NCBI GenBank assembly: GCA_947846985.1
Contig: CANTUZ010000014.1
Coordinates: 3,445,874-3,509,873, forward strand
Source: Fratercula arctica
Taxonomy: Eukaryota > Chordata > Aves > Charadriiformes > Alcidae
Length of the DNA stretch: 64,000 nucleotides
Direction of reading: 5' to 3'
Part shown: piece by piece, positions 31,675-45,500 of the stretch
How the letters are laid out: every line of letters begins with the position of its first letter
Numbering within the stretch: the first letter of the stretch is position 1
Position numbers and translations under genes: made by a program
The notes under the pieces: generated by a model
What the model was told of the DNA's origin: nothing
The model's input: the letters and a program-made list of their open reading frames with translations, nothing else
The model's database searches: none

Positions 31675-33050
31675 GCCAGACGGGAACCACCAGTTGGTCG
31701 CCCCACGGATGGGGCAAAGAGAGAAGGTGTCAGGTTTTTAAGGTGGCTACCAAGAACCAGCAGGGATTAGAGAGGAACCCAAGGAGCGTTGACGGAAGCG
31801 CAGCGAGATGTCCTGAAAGGTGAAGGCCGCGGCGTCCATCCCCCCCCCACTCCCCGGCAGCTTCAGCGATGTCCCTCACCGCCCAGCACAGCTGGCCCCG
31901 GGTGGGTCTCCAGCACCGGTTTGAGATGAATCTGGTTCTAGAGCTCCCAGTACCTCACTGGAAGCTTTTACGGCTGGTGTGAGCCTCTTCCAACCTCTTC
32001 TGGATGTCTGGCACCCCAGGTTCCACCTGAGGGCATCACACCGGCTTGGTCTTGAATTGGCTTCTCTCTTCTCCCAAAGCCCGAGGCTCGACTCACGGAC
32101 TCCGGCTAAACCGGCTGGAATAAAAATCACCTGATCCGCGGCCAATTTTCGTCCTGCCAGAGGACACGGCTGCGTCCAGCTGCGGTGTGAAGGGCATCAG
32201 GCGCAACGCCTTGACCAGCAGCACAGTGGCTGGAGCATCTGGGGAGGAAACCCGTGGAGATGCGGCTACACGAAGCCGACGGCATTGACCGGGCGCCTTG
32301 GAGCTCCGGGGAAAGTCACGGAGGGTTTGCCACGTCCTTTGTTTCGTCTCTTCCAAGCGTAGACTTCTCCAACCGTCGGCGAAGAGCGTCCCCCAACCGT
32401 CGGCGAAGAGCGTCCCCCAACCGCCGGCGAAGAGCGTCCCCCAACCGCCGGCGAAGAGCGTCCCCCAACTGCCGGCGAAGAGCGTCAGGCAGAGGGAAAG
32501 CACGATGTGCCTGTCCTATTTCGACGTCCGGACGAGACGAGTTGCCCCCCAGAAGAGCTTATTTCCTTCTGCCTACCACAAAAGTGGCTCAAATGGTTGA
32601 AATCTACACGTCAACCACCAATTGAGGAGAAGAAGACGCCGGTGGGAGCCTGGACTGGCAACTGGAGCGACGCGGGCAGCGGGAACGGTGACTTACCCTG
32701 GTGCCCACCCCTCTCCGTCAACCGAAGGAGGAGCCTACGCCTCCCTGCAGGTCATCTGATGTTCCTGCAGGTTGGAACTGCAACTCTGGGCCGTTGGGTT
32801 GAGGTTGGGCAGATCTTCTGGCACCCTGAGGACACGCGGATGCGACGAGGGGTGGAGCACTCGACTGGGAATTGGGGAGAACGAGGTTTGATGCTGCTCT
32901 TCCCGGGAGCGTTCCTCTCTCCTGCTGCTCTTTCACCACCAAGCTGTTGGTGTCGGGATGGAGGAAGGTGTTGCCACCACTCCTCCTGCCCCCTCAAGCC
33001 ACCTGGTCACCGCCGGCGCCGCGTTCTCAGCGCGAGGAGGGTGGCCAGGA
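31675..33050 (-). other. Presumed 3'UTR of the B30.2/heptad gene
   Basis: No coding exon is seen on either strand. It contains a 24-bp tandem repeat at 32370-32487. It is assigned as 3'UTR only because it lies between the stop codon and the nearest downstream poly(A) signal. Confidence 0.4.
32370..32487. repeat. 24-bp tandem repeat, five copies
   Basis: Five copies of CAACCGTCGGCGAAGAGCGT plus CCCC, differing by GT/GC and CT changes. They are CpG-rich and within the presumed 3'UTR. Confidence 0.92.
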
Positions 33051-33562
33051 TCATCGGACCAGAGAGATGGAACCCAACTCCACCCAAAACCACGGCCGGA
33101 TCCGCTCCCCGGCGAAAGAAGCCGGAGGAAAAGTGAAGATGGGGATTTTGTTCTCCACGTCGTAAAAGGCCACCTCGCCCCATTCGTAGTCGAGGGAGAC
33201 CTGGATCTTCCTGGGGACCCGCGGCAGGTTGAGGAGGGTCGGAGGGGAGGTGAGGGCGCGGTTCTGAAAGCCCCATTGCTGCACCGCCCAAATCCCTTCC
33301 TCGGGATTGAAGCCGATGGGTCCCTTCCTCCGTAGGGACTCTTTGGTGACCCCGACGGCGCAATATTGTCCCTCGGCGAGGTCCACCACCCAACGGTGTC
33401 TCCCGGAGGTGAAGGCTTCGCAACCCAAGACGCAAGGGTCGGCGTCGAAGCGCTCGGGGCTGTCGGGAGACTCCCGGAGAACGTATTCCCACCTGACGCT
33501 CTTCAGATCCTTGGAGAGGACCAGGCGGGGGTGGGCCGTCTCCGGGTCCAGCGTCACGTTTG
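33051..33562 (-). CDS. B30.2 (PRY-SPRY) terminal exon of a butyrophilin/BG-like gene
   Basis: Starts after a TTCCACAG acceptor with two bases completing a codon, and ends at TGA 33051-33053; 169 residues. PRY begins NVTLDPETAHPRLVLSKDLK, then ERFDADPCVLGCEAFTSGRH. SPRY follows with RWVVDL (replacing the usual WEVEV), GVTKESLRRKG, IWAVQQWG and VSLDYEWGEVAFYDVENK. The protein ends soon after PWFWVELGSISLVR, as in butyrophilins and TRIMs. B30.2 domains bind protein or small-molecule ligands; in butyrophilins the domain is cytoplasmic. The phase-1 acceptor matches the 21-nt exons to its right, and the junction with the nearest of them is open, tying both to one gene. WEVEV to WVVDL is an unusual substitution. 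Confidence 0.93.
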
Positions 33563-34003
33563 CTGTGGAATTGGGGGGGGTGGGGGGGGAAGGGGGCAAA
33601 AAAAGGGGCGAAAAAGAGAATTAAGCTTCTTGAATTTTAAATTCTTTCATTTCGCCCCAGGACTGGTGTCGTCGTGGCTTTCTGCAGCTCAGGGGTGGGT
33701 AATTTGACGTGCGTTTCCCCACGCGACACCGTTCAGGGAGTCAGAATATCAAGTTATTTACCCGTTTTTTCATTTCCCCTTTCCCTAAATTACTTACCCT
33801 TTTTCATTTCCCCTTTCCCTAAATTACTCACCCATCTTTTCTTCCTCTTTCCCTAAAAAAACAAAACCGCACAATGAGACGTTACTAGCGGCGACGCAAA
33901 CTTCCAGCCAAAAGCAAAAGTCGCGTCTGTCGACGGGAGGAAAAAAAAAAAAAAAAAAAAAAAAAAAACAAAAAACCCAAAAAGAAAAAAAAAAAGCACT
34001 TAC

Positions 34004-36318
34004 TGTGCTCCTCCATGCATTTGCCTGGAAAGAAAAAAAAATAAAATTGAATGAAATTAAACAACAATGGAAATGAATTTAAAAATTTAAATAAACGAAA
34101 CAGAAGTTTTAAAAAAATGAAAGAAAAAGGTATACAAGTTAAAAAATTTAAATAAAAATGAAATTAAAAAGTCGTTTTAAATTAAGTCAACACGTAAATA
34201 AAATTAAAAAGGAGTACAATTAAAAATTAGTAACATTTTTTCCAATTCCAAATGCCCCCAGTTCGTGCACGTTTTTTATTTCCTTCCTTCCCTCCCCCCC
34301 CCCCCCTCCTCAAAAAGTGCTTTTTTTCCCCCAGCGTGAGACGAAAACTCCGGCGAAATGGGACCAAAGGGAGACTTGTGTCTGTGACACGACTCCTCCC
34401 TTCAATTAAACCTTAGAAACAAAAGAAACAGACGAATTTTGGGCTACAATCGAGGGCATCGGGGAAAAAAAAAAAAAAATCTCACAAAAACGCCCCCCCC
34501 CCCCCCAAAGTCTCCCACGTTTTTCACCGTCTCGGAGGGGGAGGAAAAGGGCCACTCACGCGTTTTCGCTTTGTGTTCCGCTGAAAAGAGAAACGAGGAG
34601 AAAAAAAAAGGGTTATTTTCCGCTTTGCGTCACGGCTTTCCGAGACCTTCCTGGCTCCCGGCGCAAAACCAGGGATTCCTGCGCCGAGCGATTATCGCGT
34701 TATTCCAATGTTAATGACACATAACTACATATTAACATAATTACCCAGCAGAATTATTAAGAGATAAAAATACAATATTTATTACGGTGTAAAAATATTT
34801 ACCATAACGTAAAATATTTAATATCACGTAAAAATACTTAATTATCATATATAATATATTTTACAGTTTCTCTCTACCTGATCTCCATTAGCCCAAATTT
34901 CCATAAAACTCCCCAAAGTGTCTCAGAAAAAAAAAAAAAAAAAAAGCCCCCCCAAAAAATGAATCAAAAAAAAAAAAAAAAAAGAAATACAGGAGCCAAT
35001 CCCAGATCCTGTATTTTTCTTCCCTTTCAAAGCGACTCACCGAGCTCTGCGGTGAGTTCAGCTGGAAAGAAAGGAAAAGAAAAAAAGAAAGAAAGAAAGG
35101 ATATTTTTAATTGTTAACGAAAAAGAAAATATTTTTATCTTACAAAATCCCAAAGTTCACTTTTTTTTTTTGGGAAGGAATTTGATACTCACCGATTTTT
35201 CTGTCGCGTTTTTCTAAATAAAGGAAACCAATAAAATGAAAATTTGTTATAATCCGGCTGTTTTTCCCTTCCTATAAAAAATAATACGAAAATACAGACC
35301 GTAAACTGTGTTTTTTGGAAGGCAGAGACAAAATACTCACCGATTTCCGCAGACAGTTCATCTTAAGGGAGGAAAAAAAAAACCCAACCAATTTTCGTTA
35401 TTTTCACGATTAAAATGAACCCAAAAGTCGTAATTCCCAGCGCCGAGCTCCGCGGGACTGGGGGAGGAGACGGACACGTACCGATTTTGGCATCACGTTC
35501 TCCTAAACGCGGAAAAATAGAAAGGAAAAGGGAAAAAAAAAAAAAAAAAAAAAAGAAGTTCTTCCCAATTAATCCCACCGAAACCAACCGAAACCTGAGA
35601 GATTTGCAAAAATTTGATTTTTTTTGTTTTTTTTTTTAAAAAATGGGACTTACCCAGCTCTGCAGTGAGCTCATCTACGAAGAGCGGAAGGAAAAATGGT
35701 TTTAATTATTAACTTTTTTTTTTCCCCCAGCCTAATAAAGGCAGAAGGACCGACGCTTACCGATCCGTGCGCCCCGTTCCGCTGAAAAGAGGGGGAAAAA
35801 AAAGGAAAAAAAAAAAATTTTAACAGTTTCTCCCTTAATTTTTTGTGGTTTTGCATCATCTATAAATTGCAAGTTGTCAATTCCCCCCTGTAGCGTTGTT
35901 ATTATTATTAATAAAATTCATTATATAATATAATAATATTATTATTAATAATTGTTATTATTTTTACTTGACCCGTGATTTTTTTTTCTTCTAAACTGAG
36001 ATAAAAGAAGACAACACAAAATTCAAAACAATGCAAAAGACTAACAGGGTGGAAAAAAATAATATTAAGGGTGGAAAAAAAGACATGAAGGGTGGAAAAA
36101 ATTAAAATTAAGGGCGAAAAACAATAAAATTAAAGATGTAAAAAAAAAAAAAAAAAAAAGACTTACCAAGCTCTTCACTGATTTCCTCTTAAAGGAAAGA
36201 AAGAAATTAAATAATTAGGATTTCTCTGCCCAATGGGTTGAGGGAGGGCTGAGAAAAAAACACGCCCCCAAATCCGGGAAATGAGAACAAAACCCACCTA
36301 TTTTTTTATCACGTTCCC
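34004..36318 (-). CDS. Heptad mini-exons 1-10 (nearest the B30.2 exon)
   Basis: Ten 21-nt exons, each flanked on the minus strand by AG and a GT donor (mostly GTGAGT or GTAAGT): 34004-34024, 34560-34580, 35041-35061, 35193-35213, 35341-35361, 35482-35502, 35654-35674, 35761-35781, 36167-36187, 36298-36318. All are phase 1 (2+18+1 nt). The six whole codons read, in the order listed, KCMEEH, EHKAKT, ELTAEL, KRDRKI, ELSAEI, ERDAKI, ELTAEL, ERGARI, EISEEL, ERDKKI. Split codons never create stops. Leucine/isoleucine spacing of four and three residues gives a/d positions of a coiled coil. Such one-heptad exons are characteristic of the cytoplasmic region of avian BG and butyrophilin genes. Confidence 0.9.
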
Positions 36319-36609
36319 CTAAAAACAAGGGAGAAACCCAAGATTAAACATAATTCAAAACGGATCCGTTGATTTTATGCCAGAGACGAGATTTTCTCCC
36401 AAACACCTTCTTCTTCTCAGTAATTTTTAAAATTAATTTGATAATTATTAGTATTTCCAAAAAATTATTATTTGAAATTTCATTTCCTGTTGGCTCTCAT
36501 TTCCCTCTGCTTTTTGTGATATTAAAGTTTAATATCCGAGGAACAAAGAAAACTTTCCAAAAAGCTTTTGTTAAAGGCTAAAAAGAGAAAAAATTAAACA
36601 ATCACATAC

Positions 36610-39051
36610 CAAGTTCTTCAGTGACTTCGTCTGAAGAGAGAGAAAAACACGGATTTCCATTAGAATTCGTTTATTTCCCAGATATTTTCCTCCTCCCCTA
36701 CTATTATTTAATCACTTTGTTATTAGAAGACCCAAATTTCCTCCACTTTTGCAGTTAAATTGTGGAGAAATGTACAAAGCTGCTTCGGATGATGTAAAAT
36801 TCAGTTTGTTTTTTTTTAATTTAAATTTAAAATTTTAAAATTTAAAAATTACAATTTTCGGTATTAAACTTTGCTGAGGTTTGCGTCATTCATTTGTCGT
36901 GGTAACAGACCGTGAATAACTCGAATCCAACAGAAAAACCGAAATGAAACGTTGGGCGTGTGGTGAAGGAAGGAAAGGACTTACCAAGCTCTTCGGTGAG
37001 TTCGTCTTAAAAGAGGAAAAACAGAAAATTTTCATCGTGCGTTTAAGGAGGATTCCGTCAAATCAAAAGGTTTTTCTGCCTTGGCAGGGAGAAAATGACG
37101 CTCACCCCTTTCCAGGTCACGCTCCTCTGGGAACCAGAAAAAAAAAGAAGGGAAAAAATTCCATAGAAAAAAAATTTAATGAGAATTCTTATAAAAAAAA
37201 AAAGAAGAGGAAAAAATAAGTAGGAAAAAACCCCGATCGTCCCTTTTTTGGTCAAATCTTACCCAGCTCCTCGGAAGATTCGTCTGCAAAAGGAAGGAGA
37301 AGAATTAATTGGGCATCGCCAGCCCCAGAACCCAGCGCTTTTTGTTTCACCGCCAGGCGGCTTTTTTAAAAAGAGAAAAATAAAATAAAATTAAAAAAAA
37401 AAAAAAAATCAGAATTCCTATAGTTTTTGTTTCAGTCCCATAATTAAATTAGATTTTTAGCCTTGAATCTTAACACGGAATTTGTGCGTATACACATATA
37501 TCTATTTTCCCACACAGATTATTTTAATCTATATACACACATGCATGAATAAATGTAAATATTATTGCAAAGAAAATGATAAATAAAATTTAAAATTTCA
37601 ACTTTCTGAATTTTTTTGTAGAGGGGAAGGAAAATATCACTCACCCCCTTCCTGTTCCTTCAGCTCCTCTAAGAGAGAGAAAAAGAAAAAAAAAAGGTGA
37701 AGTGCAGGTTTTTTCCTTCTGTACCCCCGGAGTTTTAAACGGATTTTAATCTCTCTTTATTTTATTTTTAAAATTCTCCACTAGCCCTTCATCCATCTCC
37801 TTCTACGGCTACGGCAAGTTTTGAGAAATTTGAGATATTTGGAGAAAATACGAATCTTGAGATATTTTCTCGAAATTTTGCGAGAGAAAAAATCCAAAAA
37901 CCCACCCCCAAAAATCCCCAGTCGATGCTCTGCAAGGAACAAAAGCCGCTTACCGAGCTCTTCCGTCAGTTTTCCTTAAAAAGGAAGAGAAAAAAAAACG
38001 TGTTTTAATTGGTGTTTTCCTTCCCGAGGATGCCAGAAGGTGGGAACCGGGGGAACTCAAGGTACCCAAAATCCTCCAACGTGGGCAGATACTTTACATC
38101 TCTCAATTTAATTCTATCTACGTCTTTATTTAATAAAGGAAATGAATTCCCATCAAGAAAAGAAAAACTGAAATAAAATTTAAAATAATAAACCAAGACA
38201 TTAAAATAAAAATTAAAAAAAAAAAAAAAAAAAATAATGTGAAAATAAAGTAAAAAAATTAAAACAACAACGTGCAAATTAAAAAATTAAAATGAAACGC
38301 TTGTCACACCCCAGACACCTGATTTCTCGGAAAAGAAAAGCGACACTTACTAATGACGGCGTCCTGGTTTCCTAAAAATGAAACAAACAGGAAAAGGAAT
38401 AGAAATGAATAAACTCCCGTTTTTTCTCCAATTTTACATTTTTTTTATTTTGACGTAAAGCTCGCCCAGCTGAGCACAGGCGACGCCGAATGTTTAATTC
38501 TCTTTTTATTTTCGCAGCGGGGGGAAGGTGCCCAAATTTTGCGGGTGTCGCTCCACGGAAGGGCAAGAAAAACAGGTAAAAATCCGAGCGGGAAAGGTAA
38601 GAACGGAGCGAAAAAATCTTGCAAACCAAAACTGAAGAGAAATTCTTACGTGAATTTCATCGAGCCATCAAACAGGACAGAGAATTTTGGGGAGAGAATC
38701 AGCTCTCCAGGATAATTTCCTTTAATTTCCGACCTATTTCCTGGTGTATTTTCTCCAAATGTATCTATTTTTTGGAATTCTTAACAAAACCGAGTACCAG
38801 CACAACTCAACTCAACGGATCCCGCTTACGAATTTTCGCTTTTTAAGAATTTTCCCGCACGACTTACGGATTTCCGAATCCCTCTCCTCTGCAAAGAGGG
38901 GAAAAAAAAAAAAAAAAATTAGGAATTGTTAACAATTATCGGCATTTTTTCCCCGTGGAATTTCGCCAAGGTGCCTCCCGCGCTCTGGAGGCGGAATTCC
39001 TGGGCGGGAAGGGGCAGGAAAGGCACTTACCCAGCAGCTCCCTCAGTCGCC
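36610..39051 (-). CDS. Heptad mini-exons 11-19
   Basis: Nine further mini-exons in the same phase: 36610-36630, 36985-37005, 37106-37126, 37263-37283, 37645-37668, 37954-37974, 38351-38371, 38868-38888, 39031-39051. The internal codons read EVTEEL, ELTEEL, ERDLER, ESSEEL, ELKEQEG, KLTEEL, NQDAVI, ERDSEI, RLRELL. The fifth (37645-37668) is 24 nt, which inserts one residue into the heptad register while keeping phase. All have an AG acceptor and GT donor. Spacing between exons is 100-500 bp of AT-rich intron, very different from the G/C-rich surroundings of the gene. Confidence 0.9.
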
Positions 39052-39321
39052 CTGGCAGCAAAGAGCGACTCGTTAGGTTAAAACAGAATTTTTTAACGCC
39101 AGAATTGTATTTATTCTACAATTTATACATTTCTAATATAAAGTCGTTACGTTGTTAACTTTAATTGTTATGTATAATTGATAGGTTCACAACGTAAGTT
39201 ATATATACGGTGTATAAATAACACGTAAAAATAAATTCCAAATGATAATTCTCACAATTTAAACAAAAAAAAAAAAAAAAAAAAAAAAAGAAAAAAAAAA
39301 GGGGGGGGGGGGGGCACTCAC

Positions 39322-39477
39322 GAAGTTTTCTGTTGCAGTCCCCTAAAAGATAAACGGAAAGAAACGATTATCCCATCGCTCGGTCTCTGTCCCAATTTCG
39401 GATTGCAAAATTAATGGGAAAATAAACGACTTACTGACATCCGCAGTGAGTTCACCTGGAAAGAGAGAGCGGGGGAA

Positions 39478-39508
<31 letters not shown>

Positions 39509-42240
39509 CAACAAAAAAATAAAAAATCAAAAAAATTTAATTTTAAGACAATTTTTTAAGATCTTCCTGTAAAAACGAGGTAACGGACGGCGATTTCTGA
39601 GTCCAATTTCCTCCCTAAGAAATTAATCCAGAAATCTGCTGGGTGGAGAAATAGGAAAAAAAAAAATCATAAAACTTACCGATTTTTGTGTGCTGCTCGC
39701 CTAAAAATAAGAGGAAAAAAAAATTCAAATTGTGTGTTATTTCTCACGATTTCTGCCTGTTTTCTCTCCGTTGCCATAATTCGGAATACAAGACAATTTC
39801 TGCCCCGGCCCACAATATTTCTAATTATTTTGGGGTTTAAATTTCTCTGTTTCGGCCGTTAAGGTGCTGGTTTTTCACCAGGTCGACGAAAAACAGGGAA
39901 AAGGGCAGGAAGAAATTTGGGGGTTGCTTTTAGAATTGCGTTTTTCTAAATGCAATTTAATTTTCTGTTCCGCCCCCCCCCCCATCAATTTTAGTTTTCC
40001 CCACAATTTTATTCCTCCCCCAAATTTAATTTTTCCCCCAATTTAATTTTTTTTCCCCAATTTAATTTTATTTTTTCCTCAATTTATTTTTTCCCCCAAT
40101 TTAATTTATTTTTCCCCCCCAATTTTAATTTTTCCCCCAATTTAATTTAATTTTTTTCCCCAATTTAATTTAATTTCCCCCCCAATTTAATTTAATTTCC
40201 CCCCCAATTTAATTTAATTTTTCCCCCCAATTTAATTTAATTTTTCCCCCCAATTTAATTTAATTTTTCCCCCCAATTTAATTTAATTTTTTCACAACAA
40301 CTTTTTTTTTCCCCACAACTTCAATATTTTTTTTTTTTGCATTTTTCCCCCAATTTAATAAAAACCGCAAAAGGCAGGAAATGGACTTACCAAGCTCCAC
40401 CGTAAATATTCCTTAGAACAGAAAATAAATTTAATTCCCCTTAGATTTTATTAACAGAAATTCCAGCATCTTTCAACGCTGTCCTCCCAAGCAAACCCGG
40501 GGGAGGCGGAATTGGCACTTACTAATTGTCGCATCACATTTTGCTAAAAACAAAAAATAAATTTCAAATTAAAAAATAAAGACAAATATCAGGTTTTAGC
40601 GCCTCTTGGCTGCCCCGTCCCTTTTTTTTCCCCAAAATACAGGACAGAAAATGACTTACTGAGTTCTGCAGTGAGTTTCCCTAAAAAAAGGGAACGAAAA
40701 GTTGATTTTAAATGGGCGTATTTTGCTCCTCTCGACAGTGTAAATTCTCCGCTTTCATCTTACAAAGCGTTTCAGGAAAATAACGTAACGTTCAGTATAA
40801 CGTACAACGTTGGTAATAGAAACGGAAGCCTGAGAGTATAAAGTAACGCAATAAAACATAAAATGTGATTTTTTTTTTTTTTTTTTTTTATATAATGGCA
40901 AATTGTGAATTTGTTTCACGATGGCAAAACGCAATTTTTATTTTTTCGGAACGACAAAACGTGAATTTTTTTTTTTCCTTCGGGACAGCAAAATGCAAAT
41001 TTTTTTTTTTTTTCATTATAGAAAAACGCAAATTTTTTTAACGATGACGAAATGTGAATTTTTTTTTTTTCCTAATGGCAAAATGCGATTTTTTTTTTTC
41101 TTTCTTTCATAATGGCGAAATATGGTATTTTATTCTCGTGAGAAAAAGCACCGATGTTGGCAATACACCCCAAAAATTTTAAAATCTCCACCTCGACCCC
41201 CCGATTTTAGGCATCGGGAGGAGAAGGCACTTACGCAGCCTCGAGTCTCGGTCCCCTGAATGAAAAAAAAAGAAAGAAAAAGGATAAAATCCAGAATTTT
41301 TGTTGTTTTTTTCCCCCCCACAGCACCCTCTTCCCCCCGGACAACACGTCTTGAAGCCAACGGCTCAACAACTTTCTGCCGCAAAGCTGATTTTCCTCGT
41401 TTTTCTGATTATTTGAATTTGAAATTTGATTTTTTTTTAGAATTTTTTATTTTTTTTAAATGCAACAAAATCTGCATAAAAATCACACAAAGGTTTAATT
41501 AAAATATTTCCCACAGGAGGTTCTGGACACAAATCAGACTTACCGAGCAGCGCAGTGAGTCTACCTTTGAATTAAAGAAAAATAATAAAATAAATAAAAA
41601 AAAATCAGCATTAGAGCAAGTAACGCGACAAAAATTGACTCCAAAATAGAGGTTTTTAAGCCTAAACCCATCATTTTTGTTTCAAAAAGAAAGAAAAGGG
41701 ACTTACGGATTTCTGCTGCGAGTTTGGCTGCAATGAGAAAAAAGAATATTTGTGTTTATTTGGGTTGAAACATGGGAAAAAAATTTAAATATATATATAT
41801 ATACACACACGCATATTCTTATTTGCCACTTTGCATGGAGAGGGCATCGGGGGGCTCCGTCTCCCCCAAAACAAGGGGTTTTTACCCCAAAACCACAACA
41901 ATAAATGCCACTTACTGATTTTTCTATCACGTTCCTCTGGAGAGAAAAGAAAGGGAGGAAAAAAAAAAAGCGTCAGAAATTAATAATAAACAAATGAACA
42001 ATTTAAAATCATTATATTTAATATAATTATTACCATGAAAGCGAAATATTATCTAAAATTTTCCCCAAATATTGCCTTTATATTGAGAATTCCCCTTCAA
42101 AATTATGCTTTTACGAACGTTTCTCGATCGACAAAAAGAAATCCTCAGGTTTTCGGCCCAAAATTCCCTCTCCATTCCGGCTTCCGAGATAAAAGAGCAT
42201 CCAAAGCGGAATTACTTACTGATTTTTTTGTCGCATTCCC
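39322..42240 (-). CDS. Heptad mini-exons 20-30
   Basis: Eleven 21-nt exons: 39322-39342, 39435-39455, 39680-39700, 40391-40411, 40523-40543, 40660-40680, 41235-41255, 41544-41564, 41707-41727, 41916-41936, 42220-42240. Internal codons: DCNRKL, ELTADV, EQHTKI, IFTVEL, KCDATI, KLTAEL, DRDSRL, RLTALL, KLAAEI, ERDRKI, ECDKKI. Splice sites are GT-AG throughout, with GTAAGT the commonest donor. The alternation of an ELTAEL-type and an ERDxKI-type heptad suggests expansion by duplication of exon pairs. Intron sequences are not obviously repeated, so the duplications are not all recent. Confidence 0.9.
40000..40300. repeat. CCCCCAATTTAATTTAATTTTT repeat in an intron
   Basis: Short tandem CCCCAATTTAATTTAATTTT units within the intron between heptad exons 22 and 23. 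Low-complexity, no coding. Confidence 0.75.
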
Positions 42241-42541
42241 CTAAAAAAAAAAACCAAACAAACAAACCAAGAAATAACCAATAAATACAGAGAAACATTT
42301 AAAAAAAAAATCAGCTTTGTTGAGCAAAATTTAAAAAAAAAAAATAAAATCAGGTTTGTTGGGGAAAGTTTTCAAAAAAATTTAAAATAAGGTTTGTTGA
42401 GGAAGGAATTCCCCCCGAAAGCCACCCATTCCTAAAACCCCACAAAATCAGCTATTTAAAAAATTTTTTTTTTTTTTTAGACTCGGCGCTTTTGCGTAAT
42501 TAAAGAGAATTTTCATTTTAAGGAAAGAAAAGTTTCCTTAC

Positions 42542-45500
42542 CCAGCTCTGCTCGAAGTTTGCCTTAAATCAAAAGAAAGAAATGAATATTAGCCTGAAAT
42601 CCGTTTTTTATTTCTCCGCCGACGCAACCCGGGGTCAAGCGATAATCTCCGCGTCGGCGCTAATGAGATTAACGAGCCGGTCGTTAAGAAGAGGGAAGGG
42701 ATCGATGCCAACAGCTTGATATTATGGAAAACTTCAGGAAAATTTGGGCTGCTTTTATATTTGAGGTGAAGAGGCAACGAACGCGTAGTCAAAAACCCCA
42801 AATTTTGCATCTCGGCGCAACCCCAAAACCTCCCAGAAATTCCCCAAAATAACGTCGGAACCGGATCCGAAACGCGTCGGAAAAAAAAAAAACCCGACAC
42901 TTACTGATTTTTCTGTCGCGTTCCTCTAAAAGCGAAAATGAAGGCGACAAATAAAAGAAAAAGAAATTCAAAGAACGAATTTAAATATCGATGGGCAAGA
43001 AGCGCTCGCCGCCCACCTCCCAGTTTTCACTTTGTTGGCGATTTTCATTTGAAATTATGCTTTTTTTTTTTTTTTTTTAAATTAATTGACTTTCTTTCTA
43101 GCCCAGACTGGATTTATGTGCGTTTGAGGGGAAAAAACCACTTTCCCCCCCCCAAAAAAAACCCCAGTGAAATGAAGATAGAAAGCAAAGAAACCGCTCA
43201 CCGAGCTCCGCCGTTAGATTGTCTAAAAATTGTAAAAAACCAGAGAAAAATAAATACTGATTTTTCTCAAGAACCTCCGGGGACGCACCGTACCCTGTTT
43301 TCTTTTCTTTGTTCAAAAACTAAAGACGTTTTGCATCTGAGACTGGCCACATCTTCCCGCTTTGCGACATTTACCGTGAAAAATGGGAGAAATCGGAACC
43401 GGGAAAAGGAATTTTTGCAAGATTTAAGTGTTCTGAGAAGGATTAAGTCTCAACCGCCCCGAAACTCCGTCCTCCGCCGCAGGGCTTCCGTTCAGAAATT
43501 CAGTTTATTCTCTTTATCCCTGGCTAAAGCAAGCCCACAACCCCCCCCCCCGTTTTCCAGAATTTTTGAAAAATACAAATTCAAAATTTAAAACCAGTTA
43601 AAAATTCCTTCGATGCAAATTAATTTTTTGCCTTAAAATTTCAAATCGAGATGGAAAATGTTGTTAAAACCTGTTAAAAATTCCTCCGCCCGGGTGTCTT
43701 TTTTAAAAACAGGCAGGAGAAAAGGGGAGAACCCCCAGGAAAAAACACGACTCAAAGCTATAAAAAAAAAAAAAATATGGATTTGACGGGAGGTAAATCA
43801 CGACTTACCAATTTCTTCTGTAAGTTCGCCTTAAAATAGAGAAGTAAATTGGGACGCGGGTTAAAAAAAGCGCTTGAATTCTTACCCGCGCCATTTAGAT
43901 ATGGGGCATTTAAATAAATAACAAAGAAAAGGGCTCATTAAACATGAAATTCCCTTATCGGAATTAATTAATCGAAGATTAAAAAAAAGCGACACTTACC
44001 TATTTCTGTGTTTTGCCCCCCCCCACCCCAAAAAAAAAAGAGAAAAAAGATTAGCAAAAAAAATTAAATTATTTTTCACCGCTTCTATATATTCATTTTA
44101 TTCTTAATATTAAAGAGACAAAACAATCTCCGCTTATTCTATTTATTTACAGGCATTTCCCATTAGTTTTATTTTTTTAAAACTTCTTCAATTCGGCGCT
44201 TTTTGAAGCCGAAATAGGAAAAAAACAGGCACGAAGTTGCTACCAGCGGCACTGCCCAAAGCGCAAATACCGCGTGAAATATTTAATTTTTTCCTTTTAA
44301 CAAAGGGTACACGGTTTAAAATCGGGAAGAAGGAGACTTACCGTTTTCTGTGTCGCATTCCTCTAAAAAGTTAAAATAAAAATTAAAAAAAAAAATTAAA
44401 AATTAAAAAGAAAATTAAAAATCACCATCCCTATCCTTCTCCGTCTCCATCCCTCTCCCTCCATCCCCATCCCCATCCTTCCCTCCATCTTCATCCATCT
44501 CCATCCCTCCATCCACCTCCATCCCTATGCTCATCCCTCCATCCATCCTCATCCTTCCCTCCATCTTCATCCATCTCCATCCATCCACCTCCATCCCCAC
44601 CCCTCCATCTTCATCCATCTCCATCCCTCCGTCCACCTCCAGCCCTCTCCATCCCTCCATCCAGCCCCATCCTTCCCTCCATCTTCATCCATCTCCATCC
44701 CTCCATCCACCTCCATCCCTATGCCCATCCCTCCATCCATCCTCATCCTTCCCTCCATCTTCATCCATCTCCATCCATCCACCTCCATCCCTGCATCTAC
44801 CTCCATCCCTATCCCCATCCCTCCATCCATCCCCATCCTTCCCTCCATCTTCATCCATCTCCATCCATCCACCTCCATCCCTGCATCTACCTCCATCCCT
44901 ATCCCCATCCCTCCATCCATCCCCATCCTTCCCTCCATCTTCATCCATCTCCATCCCTCCATCTACCGCCATCTCCAGCCCCATCCTTCCCTCCATCTTC
45001 ATCCATCCATCTCCATCCCTATCCCCATCCCTCCATCCATCCTCATCCTTTGCTCCATCCTCATCCTTCCCTCCGTCTTCATCCATCTCCATCTCTCCAT
45101 CCACCTCCATCCCCATCCCTCCATCTTCATTCATCTCCATCCCTCCGTCCACCTCCATCTCCAGCCCCATCCTTCCCTCCGTCTTCATCCATCTTCATCC
45201 ATCCATCTCCATCCCTATCCCCATCCCTCCATCCATCCTCATCCTTCCCTCCATCTTCATCCATCTCCATCCCTCCATCCCCATCCACCTCCATCCCCAT
45301 CCACCTCCATCCCCATCCCTCCATCTTCATCCATCTCCATCCACCTCCATCCCCATCCCTCCATCTTCATCCATCTCCATCCACCTCCATCCCCATCCCT
45401 CCATCTCCATCCATCCACATCCACCTCCATCCCCATCCCTCCATCTCCATCCATCCCCATCCACCTCCATCCCCATCCCCATCCCTCCATCTCCATCCAT